Notes under the pieces: generated by a model
Database searches by the model: none
What the model was told of the DNA's origin: nothing
What the model saw: the letters and a program-made list of their open reading frames with translations, nothing else
Program-made: the position numbers and the translations under genes
From: Pythium myriotylum
Taxonomy: Eukaryota > Oomycota > Peronosporomycetes > Pythiales > Pythiaceae
Direction: 5' to 3'
Assembly: GCA_023091665.1 (NCBI GenBank)
Contig: JALJCQ010000004.1
Location: 1,426,001-1,490,000 of the forward strand
Length of the DNA: 64,000 nt
Shown: piece after piece, positions 30,783 through 40,761 of the stretch
Layout of the letters: each line of letters starts with the position of its first letter
Position numbering within the stretch: the stretch's first letter is position 1

Positions 30783-33764
30783 ATGGCGTCCGAGAGCGAC
30801 GGCGACCAGCGCGCGGTCTTCCGCACCACGCCGCTCGTCGCGGGCTTCGACGGCAAGATCGAATGCCTCACGCACTACTCGTCGCGCGTCGTCGTCGGCT
30901 CCTCCGATGGCCGCCTCGTCATGTTCGACACGCGCAAGGGCCCCAACACCTCGCCCTCGACCTTTTTCCAGTTCCCGCACGGCCGTCCCGTGGAGCAGCT
31001 CATCGCCGTGCCCCATATCCGAATGGTGATCGTGGTCTCCAACGGAGAGCTCTCGGCGCACGGCGCCACCGACCTTAAGCCGCTGGATTTCGACTTCTCT
31101 CAGGCCAATGCCCACCAAGTCAAAGTTTGCTGCATCAACCAGCGCGGCCCACCGCATTTCCGTCTAGGTGTCGCGCTCTTGAGGCGTAAGGCTGTCATGA
31201 TCTATCAGTACCACAGCTCCGACAAGTCCTATCAGTACTTACGCGAGTTCCCGACCCAAGAAGTGCCCGAGAGCATCGCATGGTATCGAAACAAAGTCGT
31301 GGTCGGCTATCGTAAGGATTACTTCATCTTGAACGACCGCAGCGGTGAAGCCCAGCCGATCAACACACCGGGAATCCAGAACCCTCAGGTGTTCCCTGTT
31401 GTCAAGCTTTTGCCGAACGAAGAGATGCTCATCACGGTGATGGACAAAGTTGGCGTCTTTGTTGGGCTCAGCGGCGAACCTTTGCCCAAGAACTCTATCA
31501 ACTGGAGTCAGTCTCCTTCAGCAATTGAGTTCACTTCCCCATACATCATTGGCTTCATCCCGCGTGTCGGGGTTGAGATCATCAATGCGACCGACAACTC
31601 GGTCGTGCAAATGCTACCGATCAACCATGTCTCCGCGATTTTCAGTAATGGTATGAAGTTCGATATGGAACCTCGACCAAGCGGTGATGGCGAGAATGTC
31701 GTGATTGTCGGTGTCCGCGAGAGTGGATCGAAGTCTGCAGTCATGAAAGTGGAGCAGATGCCAATGGACCAACAAATTGGCGAGCTGCTTGATCGTGGAA
31801 AGATCCAGGAGGCCCAAGATATCGTGAAGAAATCAATTGCGGGGTTGCCTTCTGACAAACAGAAGAGCAAGACTAAGCGCTTTCAGAGGCAAGCCACGGT
31901 CGCATTACTCCGTCGCCTTGAGTTTGACCAAGCTGTCGATTATATGTTTCGATCTGCAGTGGAGCCGTGTGAGTTCATTGCTTTCTTCCCAGAGTTTCAG
32001 TGTGCGTCGTTTGCCTACGAGCCTGCCATTTTGAAACCTGAGGTTCTACCTCGTGGGTCTAGTGTCTCGCCGGATATCAATTCAGTGATCAACGAGATTC
32101 TTAACACTCAGCAAGCAACACTTGCTAGTGAGATTGCACGAGCTGATGCCCAAGATTTAGTCCAGGCAGCAACGAAAGCCTTGATGAAGTTTCTCGATAA
32201 GTACAAGAGTTACGTCCGAGAAAAGAGTCAGTCGTCTAGGAACAGGGCACAATCTCGAGCACGTTCAGCCTCTGCAGCAAGCGGAAGTAGTGGGCCAAAG
32301 GATGCCCGTCGTGCAGAAGCTATTGACACAGCTCTCTTCCGGCTGTATGTTAAGTACAACAAGCAGAAGGAACTCCTCGTACTGATTGAAGACAACAACA
32401 GCGAGTCTGACGGTTGCAACCTCGAGCTGGAATCCTGTGAAGCACTCCTGATGAAGAGCAAGATGTACTATGAACTCGGTCACCTGCTACTAATCCAAGG
32501 CAAACACCGTGAAGCCGTCGAGATCTTCGCGAAGCTGCACTCGGGAGAGTACAAACAGTCCAGCACACCCAAGAAACCCGTGGACGCTGCTATCGATGCT
32601 TTGATCGCTACTCCTTCTGACCAAGATGCCCTAGTCTACGAGCAGTCTGTTTGGATCCTCGGTGCAACTCAAGTGAAAAACGCGTTACGAATCTTCACAG
32701 ATCGAACAGTAAAATTCCCATCTAATGACGTTGTGGAGCATTTGAAGAAACACTCAGATGATCCGGCAGTAGTTCAGAAGTACCTCGAGACTCTTGTAAA
32801 GAGCGAGCGCGATCAGTATTCGAGCAATGGCACCCGTAATAGCCAAACAAATGCAGCCCAAGACACAAACGATAGCTACAGCAACTTCCTTGCTGCTGAT
32901 GGAGACTTCGATATCATCGCTCCGGCTAGTGCTGCTGCTGCGGGAGAAGACACACATCACACAAGACTAGCCATTGAGTACATTGATGAAGTGCTCAAGC
33001 TGGTAAGCGCAGGTGAATCGCCGTCGAAGTCTCATCCTGGAAAAGAACCTGGTGCTCTTGGCGAAGCGCGGAAGCGTCTGCTGAGATTCCTCAAGACAAG
33101 TTCTTCTCGGTACGATGCGAGCCAACTTGTCTCGAAGATTCGTAAGACGCCACTCTACAATGAGCTTGTCATTCTTTGTGGTCGTGGTGGCTTCCACGAA
33201 GAAGCTGTGCGCGCTTTGGTGCTAGAACTGAACGATCTCAAGGGTGCTGAAAGCTATGCAATTAAGTATGGCGTGAGCCGTTCGTCGGGTGACAACAAGA
33301 CCAAAACGGAGCGGAATGACGCGCTTCTAGAACTATTGAAGATCTGCTTCAATCCCCAAGAGGAATCGAAGAAGGCAGCGTACAACGACTTCGCTTTTCA
33401 GTTGCTCGGTCGCCATGGCAAAACGATGGATGGGAAGGCTGTCCTTGAGGTCATTCCTGCGTCAACGCCACTAAACAAGCTTGTTGAATATTTCAGCCAG
33501 TGCTTGCCGCATAGTGCGCATAACGTGCGCGAAACCCGCATTGGCCTGAGCCTGTCCAACATCTACAACTTGCAAGTTCAGTGCGACCGAGTCGAGAAGC
33601 TCAATCAGTATGTGGAGATTGACACTCACACGACTTGCTTTTCGTGCAAGAAACGGATCGGTGACATTATGTTTGCTGTGTATCCTCATGGCAAAGTCGT
33701 TCACTACAACTGTATGAATGGGCGGCCAGACGTTTGTCCAGTCACGGGCGAAAAGTTCTCGTGA
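30783..33764 (+). CDS. VPS39/Vam6/TGFBRAP1-type HOPS/CORVET tethering subunit
   Basis: Tethering-complex subunit for fusion at late endosomes or the lysosome/vacuole. Single exon, 993 residues from the ATG at 30783 (MASESDGDQR); an upstream in-frame ATG at 30705 would add 26 residues. A citron-homology (CNH) beta-propeller spans residues about 10-300 (VVVGSSDGRLVMFDTR, FILNDRSG, LLPNEEMLITVMDKVGVFV). Clathrin-heavy-chain-like helical repeats follow, with the family stretch SAVEPCEFIAFFPEF at about 395. The C-terminus is a Vps39-type zinc finger: TTCFSCKKRIGDIMFAVYP, then VVHYNCM and C. An Arg/Ser/Ala-rich insert at about 480-500 (SQSSRNRAQSRARSAS) is an addition. Whether it is the HOPS form (VPS39) or the CORVET form (VPS3/TGFBRAP1) cannot be settled by eye. 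Confidence 0.9.
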   Translation: MASESDGDQRAVFRTTPLVAGFDGKIECLTHYSSRVVVGSSDGRLVMFDTRKGPNTSPSTFFQFPHGRPVEQLIAVPHIRMVIVVSNGELSAHGATDLKPLDFDFSQANAHQVKVCCINQRGPPHFRLGVALLRRKAVMIYQYHSSDKSYQYLREFPTQEVPESIAWYRNKVVVGYRKDYFILNDRSGEAQPINTPGIQNPQVFPVVKLLPNEEMLITVMDKVGVFVGLSGEPLPKNSINWSQSPSAIEFTSPYIIGFIPRVGVEIINATDNSVVQMLPINHVSAIFSNGMKFDMEPRPSGDGENVVIVGVRESGSKSAVMKVEQMPMDQQIGELLDRGKIQEAQDIVKKSIAGLPSDKQKSKTKRFQRQATVALLRRLEFDQAVDYMFRSAVEPCEFIAFFPEFQCASFAYEPAILKPEVLPRGSSVSPDINSVINEILNTQQATLASEIARADAQDLVQAATKALMKFLDKYKSYVREKSQSSRNRAQSRARSASAASGSSGPKDARRAEAIDTALFRLYVKYNKQKELLVLIEDNNSESDGCNLELESCEALLMKSKMYYELGHLLLIQGKHREAVEIFAKLHSGEYKQSSTPKKPVDAAIDALIATPSDQDALVYEQSVWILGATQVKNALRIFTDRTVKFPSNDVVEHLKKHSDDPAVVQKYLETLVKSERDQYSSNGTRNSQTNAAQDTNDSYSNFLAADGDFDIIAPASAAAAGEDTHHTRLAIEYIDEVLKLVSAGESPSKSHPGKEPGALGEARKRLLRFLKTSSSRYDASQLVSKIRKTPLYNELVILCGRGGFHEEAVRALVLELNDLKGAESYAIKYGVSRSSGDNKTKTERNDALLELLKICFNPQEESKKAAYNDFAFQLLGRHGKTMDGKAVLEVIPASTPLNKLVEYFSQCLPHSAHNVRETRIGLSLSNIYNLQVQCDRVEKLNQYVEIDTHTTCFSCKKRIGDIMFAVYPHGKVVHYNCMNGRPDVCPVTGEKFS

Positions 33765-33847
33765 ACGCTCCCGCTCGTTTTGTAGAGTTGTAATGGGGAT
33801 GTGTTAGTCATAACAAGACGTGGTTCATACATTCACCATACCGAATC

Positions 33848-35442
33848 CTACTTCATCTTGCCATGTTTGTGCTTCAGATAGAAGTCACTGGCCTCCTTAA
33901 AGTTCTTGTGCATCCGCTCGCGAAACTCGTCATTAAACTGGTCACACACGAGCAAATGGGCATCGAGATTCTCTTGTGTCTCAACGAGGTATATATGCTC
34001 GCACGCAGCTACTGATCGCTTCAGCGTCTCTTGGACGTACTCGGCAAAACCCGCGAGTCGTTTTGTCTTGTAAACGAATATCTTCCCTCGCTCCAGTCTC
34101 CCCGTCGCCTCCCAGCTTTCTTCTCGGGTCGAATCGTTCAGTCTCGGACAAATTTCACGGCCTTCAAGATGGCGGCACAATCGCATTTGGATGAGTCGTC
34201 GAAGTGGGAGAAATTTGAGTCGGGAGTTGGCGTCCGTCGGTGTGCGAAGAGCCACGAGCTCAGGTGTTGCCGACGCTGGAGTGATGGGCTTTCCATTCGT
34301 TGAGATTGTTCCTGTGGGTGGGGTCGATGTGTCCACCACCAGCTACAGCCACACGAGCGTTTAGTAAGATAGGTCAGGAATGTTTTCAATGGTGAAAGCA
34401 ATACCTCTCTCTTTCGTGTTGCCTTGACCTCCTCTCGCTTCTCCACAAGTGAAGCATGACCATTCAAAACCACTGGTGGCTGCTGCGTCTGCGACGGTGT
34501 CTGCGGGGTCGAAACTGCGGACAGATTCGATGCATCGTGATGCCTCGAAACAGGCAATCGTTGCTTCACTTGATTCATTGCGTCCGTCAAAACCGCCTCA
34601 TCAAACTTTACGCGCGTAGCCTTCAAGTCTCTGGCCATGTCTTGGAGCTCGGAGAATGATATGCGGTGACGACTGTCCCGCCACAGATTAGCGTACTCTT
34701 CTAGAGCTTTCTCTCGCGATGTGTATATACCCACGGTCGCCAGGTTGCCTTCCAAGTCGAGGTTATACGCCCAGTTCGTAGGCGTGCGACATTGAATTCC
34801 TGGGATACTGGCCGAGTCAATGCGAATGCCATTCAGCTTCTGTCGTTTGGTTCGGTTGCTTTGTTTGCTATCAGTCCCATCGGTAAGCGCGTGCTGTTGA
34901 TCAACCAATTGCTTGAGCAGGAGCTTCTGATCACTGGAATCTGCCAGTGTGAGCAGCTCTTCAATGTCACGGCCGAACTGCTCTCGTGATTTATACTGGT
35001 ACATATTGACTCGTTCCAAGATCGCCTTCGCGAGCATCACGAATTTCCGCGTGCGCTCGGGCAGAAATGCTCCGGGTTCCCACGCCGTTGGGCTTGTCCC
35101 GGCGCGGCCACCATTCGACACTAGCTTTTGCGCAGGTGTGTCTGAGCAACCCTCCTCGACTGCGACCGTCTTTTGGTTCGCCTTATTCCCACAGGGCCCT
35201 TCCTGGCCCGTCGACTCCTCAGTCGCGCTCGCTTCGGACGACTTCGCCTCTGGTGCTACCGCCTCCTCACCTTGACTGGTCTCCTTCGCCTGGGCCTTCT
35301 CGCGCTGCTCCTTTGTCCGCGCCGCCGCTTCAGCCATGGCCGCCGCCGTGAGCTCGATTTCCTCCCGACGGATCGCGAGAAAATGCTTCGCGACGCCCGC
35401 GAACTCCTCCCGGAGCTGCTCGTTCAGCGCGAGAACTTCCAT
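33848..35442 (-). CDS. Two-exon protein, coiled-coil N-terminus, unknown function
   Basis: Exon 1 is 34405-35442 and exon 2 is 33848-34342, joined over a 62-nt GT-AG intron (GTATTG...CTGTAG) to give 510 residues. The ATG at 35442 (MEVLALNEQLREEF) is preferred to the in-frame start at 35499 because the coiled coil begins there. An Ala/Glu-rich linker separates it from a helical region LPERTRKFVMLAKAILERVN and a short beta-looking stretch NLDLEGNLATVGIYTSREKA. After a Gln/Pro-rich spacer, exon 2 has a globular end: EGREICPRLNDSTREESWEA, KIFVYKTKRLAGFAEYVQET, and a charged helix EFRERMHKNFKEASDFYLKH. Converges on the VPS39-type gene (83 bp). No family recognised. Confidence 0.7.
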
Positions 35443-36186
35443 TTCGGCTTTCCCCAGTCGAGCTGAGCTGCGGTGGAATCGAACGAATATCTCTATCAAG
35501 TGGTCGCATCATATTATGGAGATTCTACCTTGACAGAGTGACAGCCTCGATATGACCGTCACATGTCGCACATTGTAGTTATCCAAAGGTCACGAACTCT
35601 ATGGAACTCCTGAGCACAACCATCTCCGTCTTGCAGCACAATGCACTCGTATGTGGTGTGTGCTGTGGGGGACTCGCGTGAACGAAAGCCATGGCGAAGA
35701 GTGCACCACCGCGCCGGGCAACTGATCAGCGTCACCAAAGTCCGCCAGACTCCTACCTAATCCATCAAAAGATGCTGAGATGAGGCGTGGTGCGCGTGAG
35801 TTAATGCATACTCCAAAGTGCAGTTGCAAGTGGATTTGTGTGTTGATGCTTGCTTCAATGTCCTACGGTGCATCTCCTCCTCACGAACTCAACTGTGGTG
35901 GCTGTCCACAGCGTGTCTCAGTCGGCCGGGATGATGACGCTTCTGAAATGGCCCGGGGGGATTTGTCCATCAAAGTGCAGGCACAACCAGCTCCAAAACC
36001 TCTTTTTTCAAATAACCTTCTTCTCGCTCAACTTTCTACGGCTACCATTTCGTGCAACCACAAACATATGGTACCTCCAAGAACGAGTACCTGATTACCG
36101 CTGGCCACACCTCCACACTGGCATGATGACACCAGTTCGCTGTACGGGGCACTTCTCAATCGGACGAGGGCTATTCACAAGTGCCG
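35443..36186. other. Intergenic region before the Cys-rich paralogue cluster
   Basis: This 744-bp stretch marks the change from single-copy genes to the tandem family. One open frame at 35780-36094 has a hydrophobic start resembling a signal peptide (WICVLMLASMSYGASP) but overlaps nothing conserved and was not called. It might be an upstream exon of the first paralogue; splice sites were not convincing. No repeat or RNA gene seen. Confidence 0.35.
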
Positions 36187-37245
36187 ATGGAGTCTGCCTC
36201 AGCGAGTCGCGCTGCGTCCGCCGGCTCGGCCTCCGACTCCGGGTCCTCGATCGCATCGCTCCAGGTCGGTGAGACCTGTTCCTATCTTGCTCCTGATCCC
36301 TTCACGGGCTGCCGCGAGGCTCGGACATGCGAGAGCTGCCTGCAGACAGTGGGCTGTATGATCAACGACAGCGGGCTGTGCGTTGATAAATACGTCGACC
36401 CGACCGAAGACTACCGCATTGCGATCGGAGAGGGACTCGTGCTGCCCAATGCCTCGGCCAATTACACAGTGCTCTACTCGACTCAACGGTGGGAGTTCCC
36501 GTCTGGCTCTATTCGGTACTGTAACACGAGCGACTCGATCTGTCGCTCCTGCACACGAAACAACTTCTGGCGCTCGCGGAACACGTATCCGGATAGTCGG
36601 TTCTGCCTCGGCGAGGACAACGCTTGTGTCTGTATCGACGTCTGCGAACGCCGATGGTTCGTCACCGAAGACTGTTCGTCCAGCAGCGGGTACGCGCCGT
36701 CCCCCGGAAACTCGCCGTACTTTGTGTCTGATCTCAGCATTGGGCAACGCTTGTGGCATGCGGTCGTTGGTGCGATCGTCTTCGTGGTGGTGGTGCTGGT
36801 CATCATGGTGAGATCACGCCGAGCGTCACAACAGAGCAATAGAGAGCAACAGGAAGAGCGACAGCGACGCCAAGATGCACAGCGCGAGAGGCGCAACGCT
36901 CGAGCAGCGACACTCGGTGTGAATCCGCTGAGCTTGTCCGGATGGGAGACCCACCGACGTGATCTGATCAGCAAGGAGATGGCCCAGCTCTCCGGGGCTG
37001 GAGATGTCAAGACGTTCGGCATTAGCGAGCAGTCTGTGGAGCGTGGAGACCACAGCAACGACACTACTCTTCATGACGATGGAGACAGTGTTTATGTCCG
37101 AATGGAGGACGTGAGCGAGCCGCAAGTCGCAACCACCACGGCAGGATTCGAGGCTGTCACAGACCCTTCTAGCACGGCAACATCGGCGACGTTGCCGTCC
37201 CTGGCACCCGTGACGTCAACGAGACATCATCGAAGCAGCCGCTAA
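36187..37245 (+). CDS. Cys-rich single-pass membrane protein, paralogue 1 of 8
   Basis: 352 residues from the ATG at 36187. After a Ser/Ala-rich 27-residue start comes the family domain (residues 28-163) with 14 cysteines: GETC, then a PSI-like cluster CREARTCESCLQTVGC, a variable middle with sequons (NASANYT), a YC...CRSC..NNFW block, and PDSRFCLGE with CVCIDVCERRWFV. A membrane helix follows at about 190-208 (AVVGAIVFVVVVLVIMV), then a basic helix (EEERQRRQ-like) to LGVNPLSLSGWETHRRD, and an acidic tail with YVRMED. No signal peptide. Positive charge after the helix predicts Cys domain outside, tail inside. Ligand or role unknown; the likely place is the plasma or an internal membrane. Confidence 0.85.
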   Translation: MESASASRAASAGSASDSGSSIASLQVGETCSYLAPDPFTGCREARTCESCLQTVGCMINDSGLCVDKYVDPTEDYRIAIGEGLVLPNASANYTVLYSTQRWEFPSGSIRYCNTSDSICRSCTRNNFWRSRNTYPDSRFCLGEDNACVCIDVCERRWFVTEDCSSSSGYAPSPGNSPYFVSDLSIGQRLWHAVVGAIVFVVVVLVIMVRSRRASQQSNREQQEERQRRQDAQRERRNARAATLGVNPLSLSGWETHRRDLISKEMAQLSGAGDVKTFGISEQSVERGDHSNDTTLHDDGDSVYVRMEDVSEPQVATTTAGFEAVTDPSSTATSATLPSLAPVTSTRHHRSSR

Positions 37246-37790
37246 GCAAATATGCATGTCAAGCACCAAACGATGTACAGCTCACAGACTCGATTACTTA
37301 CTAGTCAGAGAAACGATTCTCATGTTCAACCACTTTGCCTTGAACAACAGTGACCGAGTTGGAATCAATCGTAGTGGGTCGATCGCTTGCATGAACATTT
37401 CATGAACCTATTTTCATCCCACAAAAGATGATTGAATCAAGATCCACACATATTAGCTGACCATTGCAGACGCGTGAAGAGCTCCTGGAGGCTCTCGACG
37501 ACCAGGTTTCGAATCCATTAAATAGCTCGCCACTGTCCAACGCAACGTGTCGCATGCATCCACCGAAGTCGTAATCGAGAGCAGAGCCCTTCAAACTTCA
37601 TTAACCGCGATTGTTGTTCGCGTCGCTTCATGGTAAATCGGCTAGTTCTGCTCAAAACATGAAGCGCATAGATTATCACATCGAGACTTCGTGATTGATC
37701 CGTCGAGCAAATCGACTTCCGAGACGAGTTGGATCTTCACTACCGGTAGAGACTCCTCAGTCTACAAAACACACTGACCAAGTCAACGAG
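37246..37790. other. Intergenic region between paralogues 1 and 2
   Basis: 545 bp, AT-richer than the flanking genes. It includes the 3' flank of paralogue 1 and the promoter side of paralogue 2. An open frame continues upstream of the paralogue 2 ATG to a TTG at 37695 without family similarity. Nothing else recognised. Confidence 0.3.
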
Positions 37791-38846
37791 ATGCAATCCG
37801 CTTCAGACAGTTCGGCTTCATCTTGGGAGTCTCTGACGCCGTTGTTACGATTGCCAAGCGGCGAGACGTGTGCCTACACCCGCGTGAACAGCATAACGGG
37901 CTGCAGATCCCCTCGATCTTGCCGAAGTTGTCTCGAAAGCGTCGGCTGTATGATTGACACTGTCGGAAGCTGTGTCAACACCCTCGACGAACCATACAAC
38001 CCACGACGAGATTATCGCCGAGCAATCGAGGCTGGACTTGTCGTTCCCAACGCCACAGCCGATCTAGGCTCGACTCAAATGTGGCAGTTCCCGGCGGGGG
38101 TGGTTCGTTATTGCAGCGATAGCGACGATGTATGCCGTCAATGCAAGCAATCGAATTTTGGTCGCTCGAGATACTCACTGCCTGACAGCCGCTTCTGCTT
38201 GGGCGAGGACGGGGCTTGTGTATGCGTGGATGTGTGTGAGCGCCGTTGGTTCGTTCAGGCGGACTGCTCATCACGCAATGCTCAGACACCTTCCGCGACG
38301 TCTGGTCAAGTGGGCTCGCTGGCAAGCACCGATCCATCGAGCACGATCATAGGTGTAATGGTTGGCTCTGCTGTGTTCTTCATTGTGGCTCTTGGGTTTA
38401 TCTTACGGGCTCGCCGGTCGAGGAACTCCAGGGCACGTGAGGAGAGCGCCCAGCGACGTCGTCAAGAAGAAGTGAGGCGTCAGGAGCGGCGCCATGCGAG
38501 ATCGAATGCGCTCGGCGTGAGTCAGTTGACTTTGGCGGGATGGGAGATGTACCGACGAGACCTTCTCGACAAAGAGGCTGCACGACTCGCCAGTGGCAGC
38601 GAGACAAGCACATCAGACGACACAAGTGGGAGCCGTGACTCTGACGACAATGCTGGTCATGCCCCGGACTCGACTTCGAACTCGCATCCAATAGAGACCG
38701 AGTATATCCAGCTAGAAGATTCTGCTACAACTAGCGCCAGCGATTCTGCCGCGACGGCCGCCACGAGCACGACTCCACCCGAGCCGACCAGGTCCTCACT
38801 TCTGGCTCCACTCTCTTCGGTACGTCAAACGCCTATCAACAGGTGA
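37791..38846 (+). CDS. Cys-rich single-pass membrane protein, paralogue 2 of 8
   Basis: 351 residues from the ATG at 37791 (MQSASDSSASSWES), nearly the same length as its upstream neighbour. All 14 cysteines of the family domain are present (residues 27-159). The block after the third cluster reads SNFGRSRYSLPDSRFCLG, with G in place of the usual W after NF, a change shared with paralogue 3. Sequon NATADL sits in the variable middle. Membrane helix at about 185-205 (IIGVMVGSAVFFIVALGFIL), then an Arg/Glu-rich helix and LGVSQLTLAGWEMYRRDLLD. The Ser/Thr/Asp-rich tail carries EYIQLEDS, a YxxPhi-type motif beside acids. Confidence 0.85.
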   Translation: MQSASDSSASSWESLTPLLRLPSGETCAYTRVNSITGCRSPRSCRSCLESVGCMIDTVGSCVNTLDEPYNPRRDYRRAIEAGLVVPNATADLGSTQMWQFPAGVVRYCSDSDDVCRQCKQSNFGRSRYSLPDSRFCLGEDGACVCVDVCERRWFVQADCSSRNAQTPSATSGQVGSLASTDPSSTIIGVMVGSAVFFIVALGFILRARRSRNSRAREESAQRRRQEEVRRQERRHARSNALGVSQLTLAGWEMYRRDLLDKEAARLASGSETSTSDDTSGSRDSDDNAGHAPDSTSNSHPIETEYIQLEDSATTSASDSAATAATSTTPPEPTRSSLLAPLSSVRQTPINR

Positions 38847-39486
38847 AGAGTGCGGCTTCGCTGAGAAGAATGGTCAGCTCGAGCACTATGTTCTGTAATG
38901 GATTCTTAGTCGACCCGCACGACTCCATGACACGGAATACCGTAGAAGTGCACCCACCGACCAGCCGATGCGACACCTTCGCGGTTCAGCACGACCGCCA
39001 CATGTCGCAGACAGCTCCTTGAGCTCTTCGCCCGCTCGCTCGATACCGTCCAAGCGCGTTGGAGCTCGTCCCCAACACTCACCTCCGACGCCGTTCAACT
39101 CAGCTGTGGGCGTCGGCGTCCATATGACCGCCTCACAACGCAAACAAACCCACGAGTCCCGCGTACAAATCCATGCATGTGAGTGCCGCCCAGCCAAGAG
39201 ATGTCCAACGACGGCCTCTTCCACGTGCATCCGTCGATTCCCGTGTTCAAGCCCATCATCTGTTGCTCGTTTAATCGTATATACTCTCTTTACACTCACA
39301 ACCATCCTATCTTGAGATGAGAGAAGTGCTGTCAACAAAATCCTTTGAAAACGCATACTTTAGTTTCTGCTGGCGACCCGCCGTGATTAAAGAACGGTGG
39401 AACTTCAAGAACGACGACGAAGTGGCGCCTGGAGCTCCTCCCTTCAGTTTCCAAATCGCTCGAGACCACGCGCCATCGTCTCCTCC
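38847..39486. other. Intergenic region between paralogues 2 and 3
   Basis: 640 bp. Open frames are present on both strands (38886-39356 minus, 38968-39315 plus) but show no family similarity, no domain and poor composition, so none was called. The last 90 bp form an upstream extension of the paralogue 3 frame beginning at a GTG. Confidence 0.3.
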
Positions 39487-40479
39487 ATGGCCACCGATCG
39501 CTCTGCGTCCTCGTCGTCAGCCGACGGCGCGCCGCTCGCGTCGCTGGAAGTGGGCGAGACCTGCGCCTTAGAGAAGCTCGACGTGGCCAGCGGCTGCCAC
39601 GCGCCGAGATCCTGTCGGAGCTGCCTCCAGATCGCGGGCTGCATGGTCGACACCGCCGGCAGCTGCGTCAGCACACGTGATGAGCCCTACAACCCGAGCT
39701 TGGACTTCCGCCGCGCCAACGCGACTGCCGACAGTCGAGGCGTCCGCTCACCGCAACTCTGGGAGTTCCTCGCAGGCGAGGCATCGTACTGCCGCATCGA
39801 CGACCCAGTCTGCAGCGCATGCACGGCCAACAACTTCGGCCGCTCCTCCAGCTCCTACCCAGATAGCCGATACTGCGTCGGACAGGACGGCTGCGTCTGC
39901 ATCGACGTGTGCGAGCGGCGGTGGTTCGTCGAGCCAGACTGCTCGTCTGGCTCCGGCTCGCTGCCAAGTTCTGCGCGCAAAGAGCCATCCTTCGGCGTCA
40001 GCAACGCCAACATGATCCTACTCGCGGTCGCTGGTGCAATCGTGTTTCTCATGTTCCTTGCAGCGCTGCTGGTCCAAGCGCGGAAGGCAGAGCGCACCGC
40101 CACACGCGAGCAAGAGGAACGGCGGCGGCGCCTAGAGGAAGCGAGGCGACAGCGACGCCACGCACGGTCCAGCGAGCTCGGCGTGAGTCCGCTGAACCTG
40201 ACGGGCTGGGAGAAACACCGTCGTGAACTTTTGGATAAAGAAGCTGCCCAGCTCATGGACTCGAACGCTGGCTCGATAACTGACCGAGACTCAGCAAGCG
40301 ACCAAGAAAACGGAACCCACTCGGAAAACATCATGACGTGTTTTGCAAGATTAGACGATGGCTCCGACGCGTCGGTGACGACGAGTGGTCGAAGTTCTGG
40401 AGACCGCCAGCCGAACCCGACGCCGTCGAGATCCACACTAGCCCCGCTCACAACAGTGCGGCAACAGCCAATTGTCTAA
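39487..40479 (+). CDS. Cys-rich single-pass membrane protein, paralogue 3 of 8
   Basis: 330 residues from the ATG at 39487 (MATDRSASSS). The shortest variable middle of the + strand set: after CVSTRDEPYNP the usual DYR.AI..GLV is reduced to DFRRANATADSRG, so several residues are deleted, yet the sequon and all 14 cysteines remain. The NFGRS variant links it to paralogue 2. Membrane helix about 176-196 (MILLAVAGAIVFLMFLAALL). The basic helix is the clearest of the family (EERRRRLEEARRQRRHARS), followed by LGVSPLNLTGWEKHRRELLD. The tail motif is CFARLDDG, with Phe in the Tyr position. GC-rich codon use compared with paralogue 2. Confidence 0.85.
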   Translation: MATDRSASSSSADGAPLASLEVGETCALEKLDVASGCHAPRSCRSCLQIAGCMVDTAGSCVSTRDEPYNPSLDFRRANATADSRGVRSPQLWEFLAGEASYCRIDDPVCSACTANNFGRSSSSYPDSRYCVGQDGCVCIDVCERRWFVEPDCSSGSGSLPSSARKEPSFGVSNANMILLAVAGAIVFLMFLAALLVQARKAERTATREQEERRRRLEEARRQRRHARSSELGVSPLNLTGWEKHRRELLDKEAAQLMDSNAGSITDRDSASDQENGTHSENIMTCFARLDDGSDASVTTSGRSSGDRQPNPTPSRSTLAPLTTVRQQPIV

Positions 40480-40761
40480 CGCCAAGTCTCGCTAATGTAA
40501 ATCCTCTGTGACTTGATGGAACTGACACGATGAGTCTCATCTTCAAGGAGTCACAAGCAGTTTAGACCTTTCGAAACACATATCCTGTCCTTCCGTCCAA
40601 CTCCAAGAAGATTCATTTTGGCACAAGTTCGTTCACCGATGGCACTCCTCCTGCCTCCGATTGCTTATTGAAGAATCCGGAGCTGGGCGAATGGCGTGGC
40701 TCTCGCGCGACTACGTAGAACCCAGGAAGCCGAACACGCCATTCGCGCACCCACCGCATCC

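Noticed and set aside
35780..36094. Small plus frame with a signal-peptide-like start, possible secreted protein or leader exon
   Set aside because: No conserved feature after the hydrophobic start and no convincing splice donor into paralogue 1; kept only as a remark.
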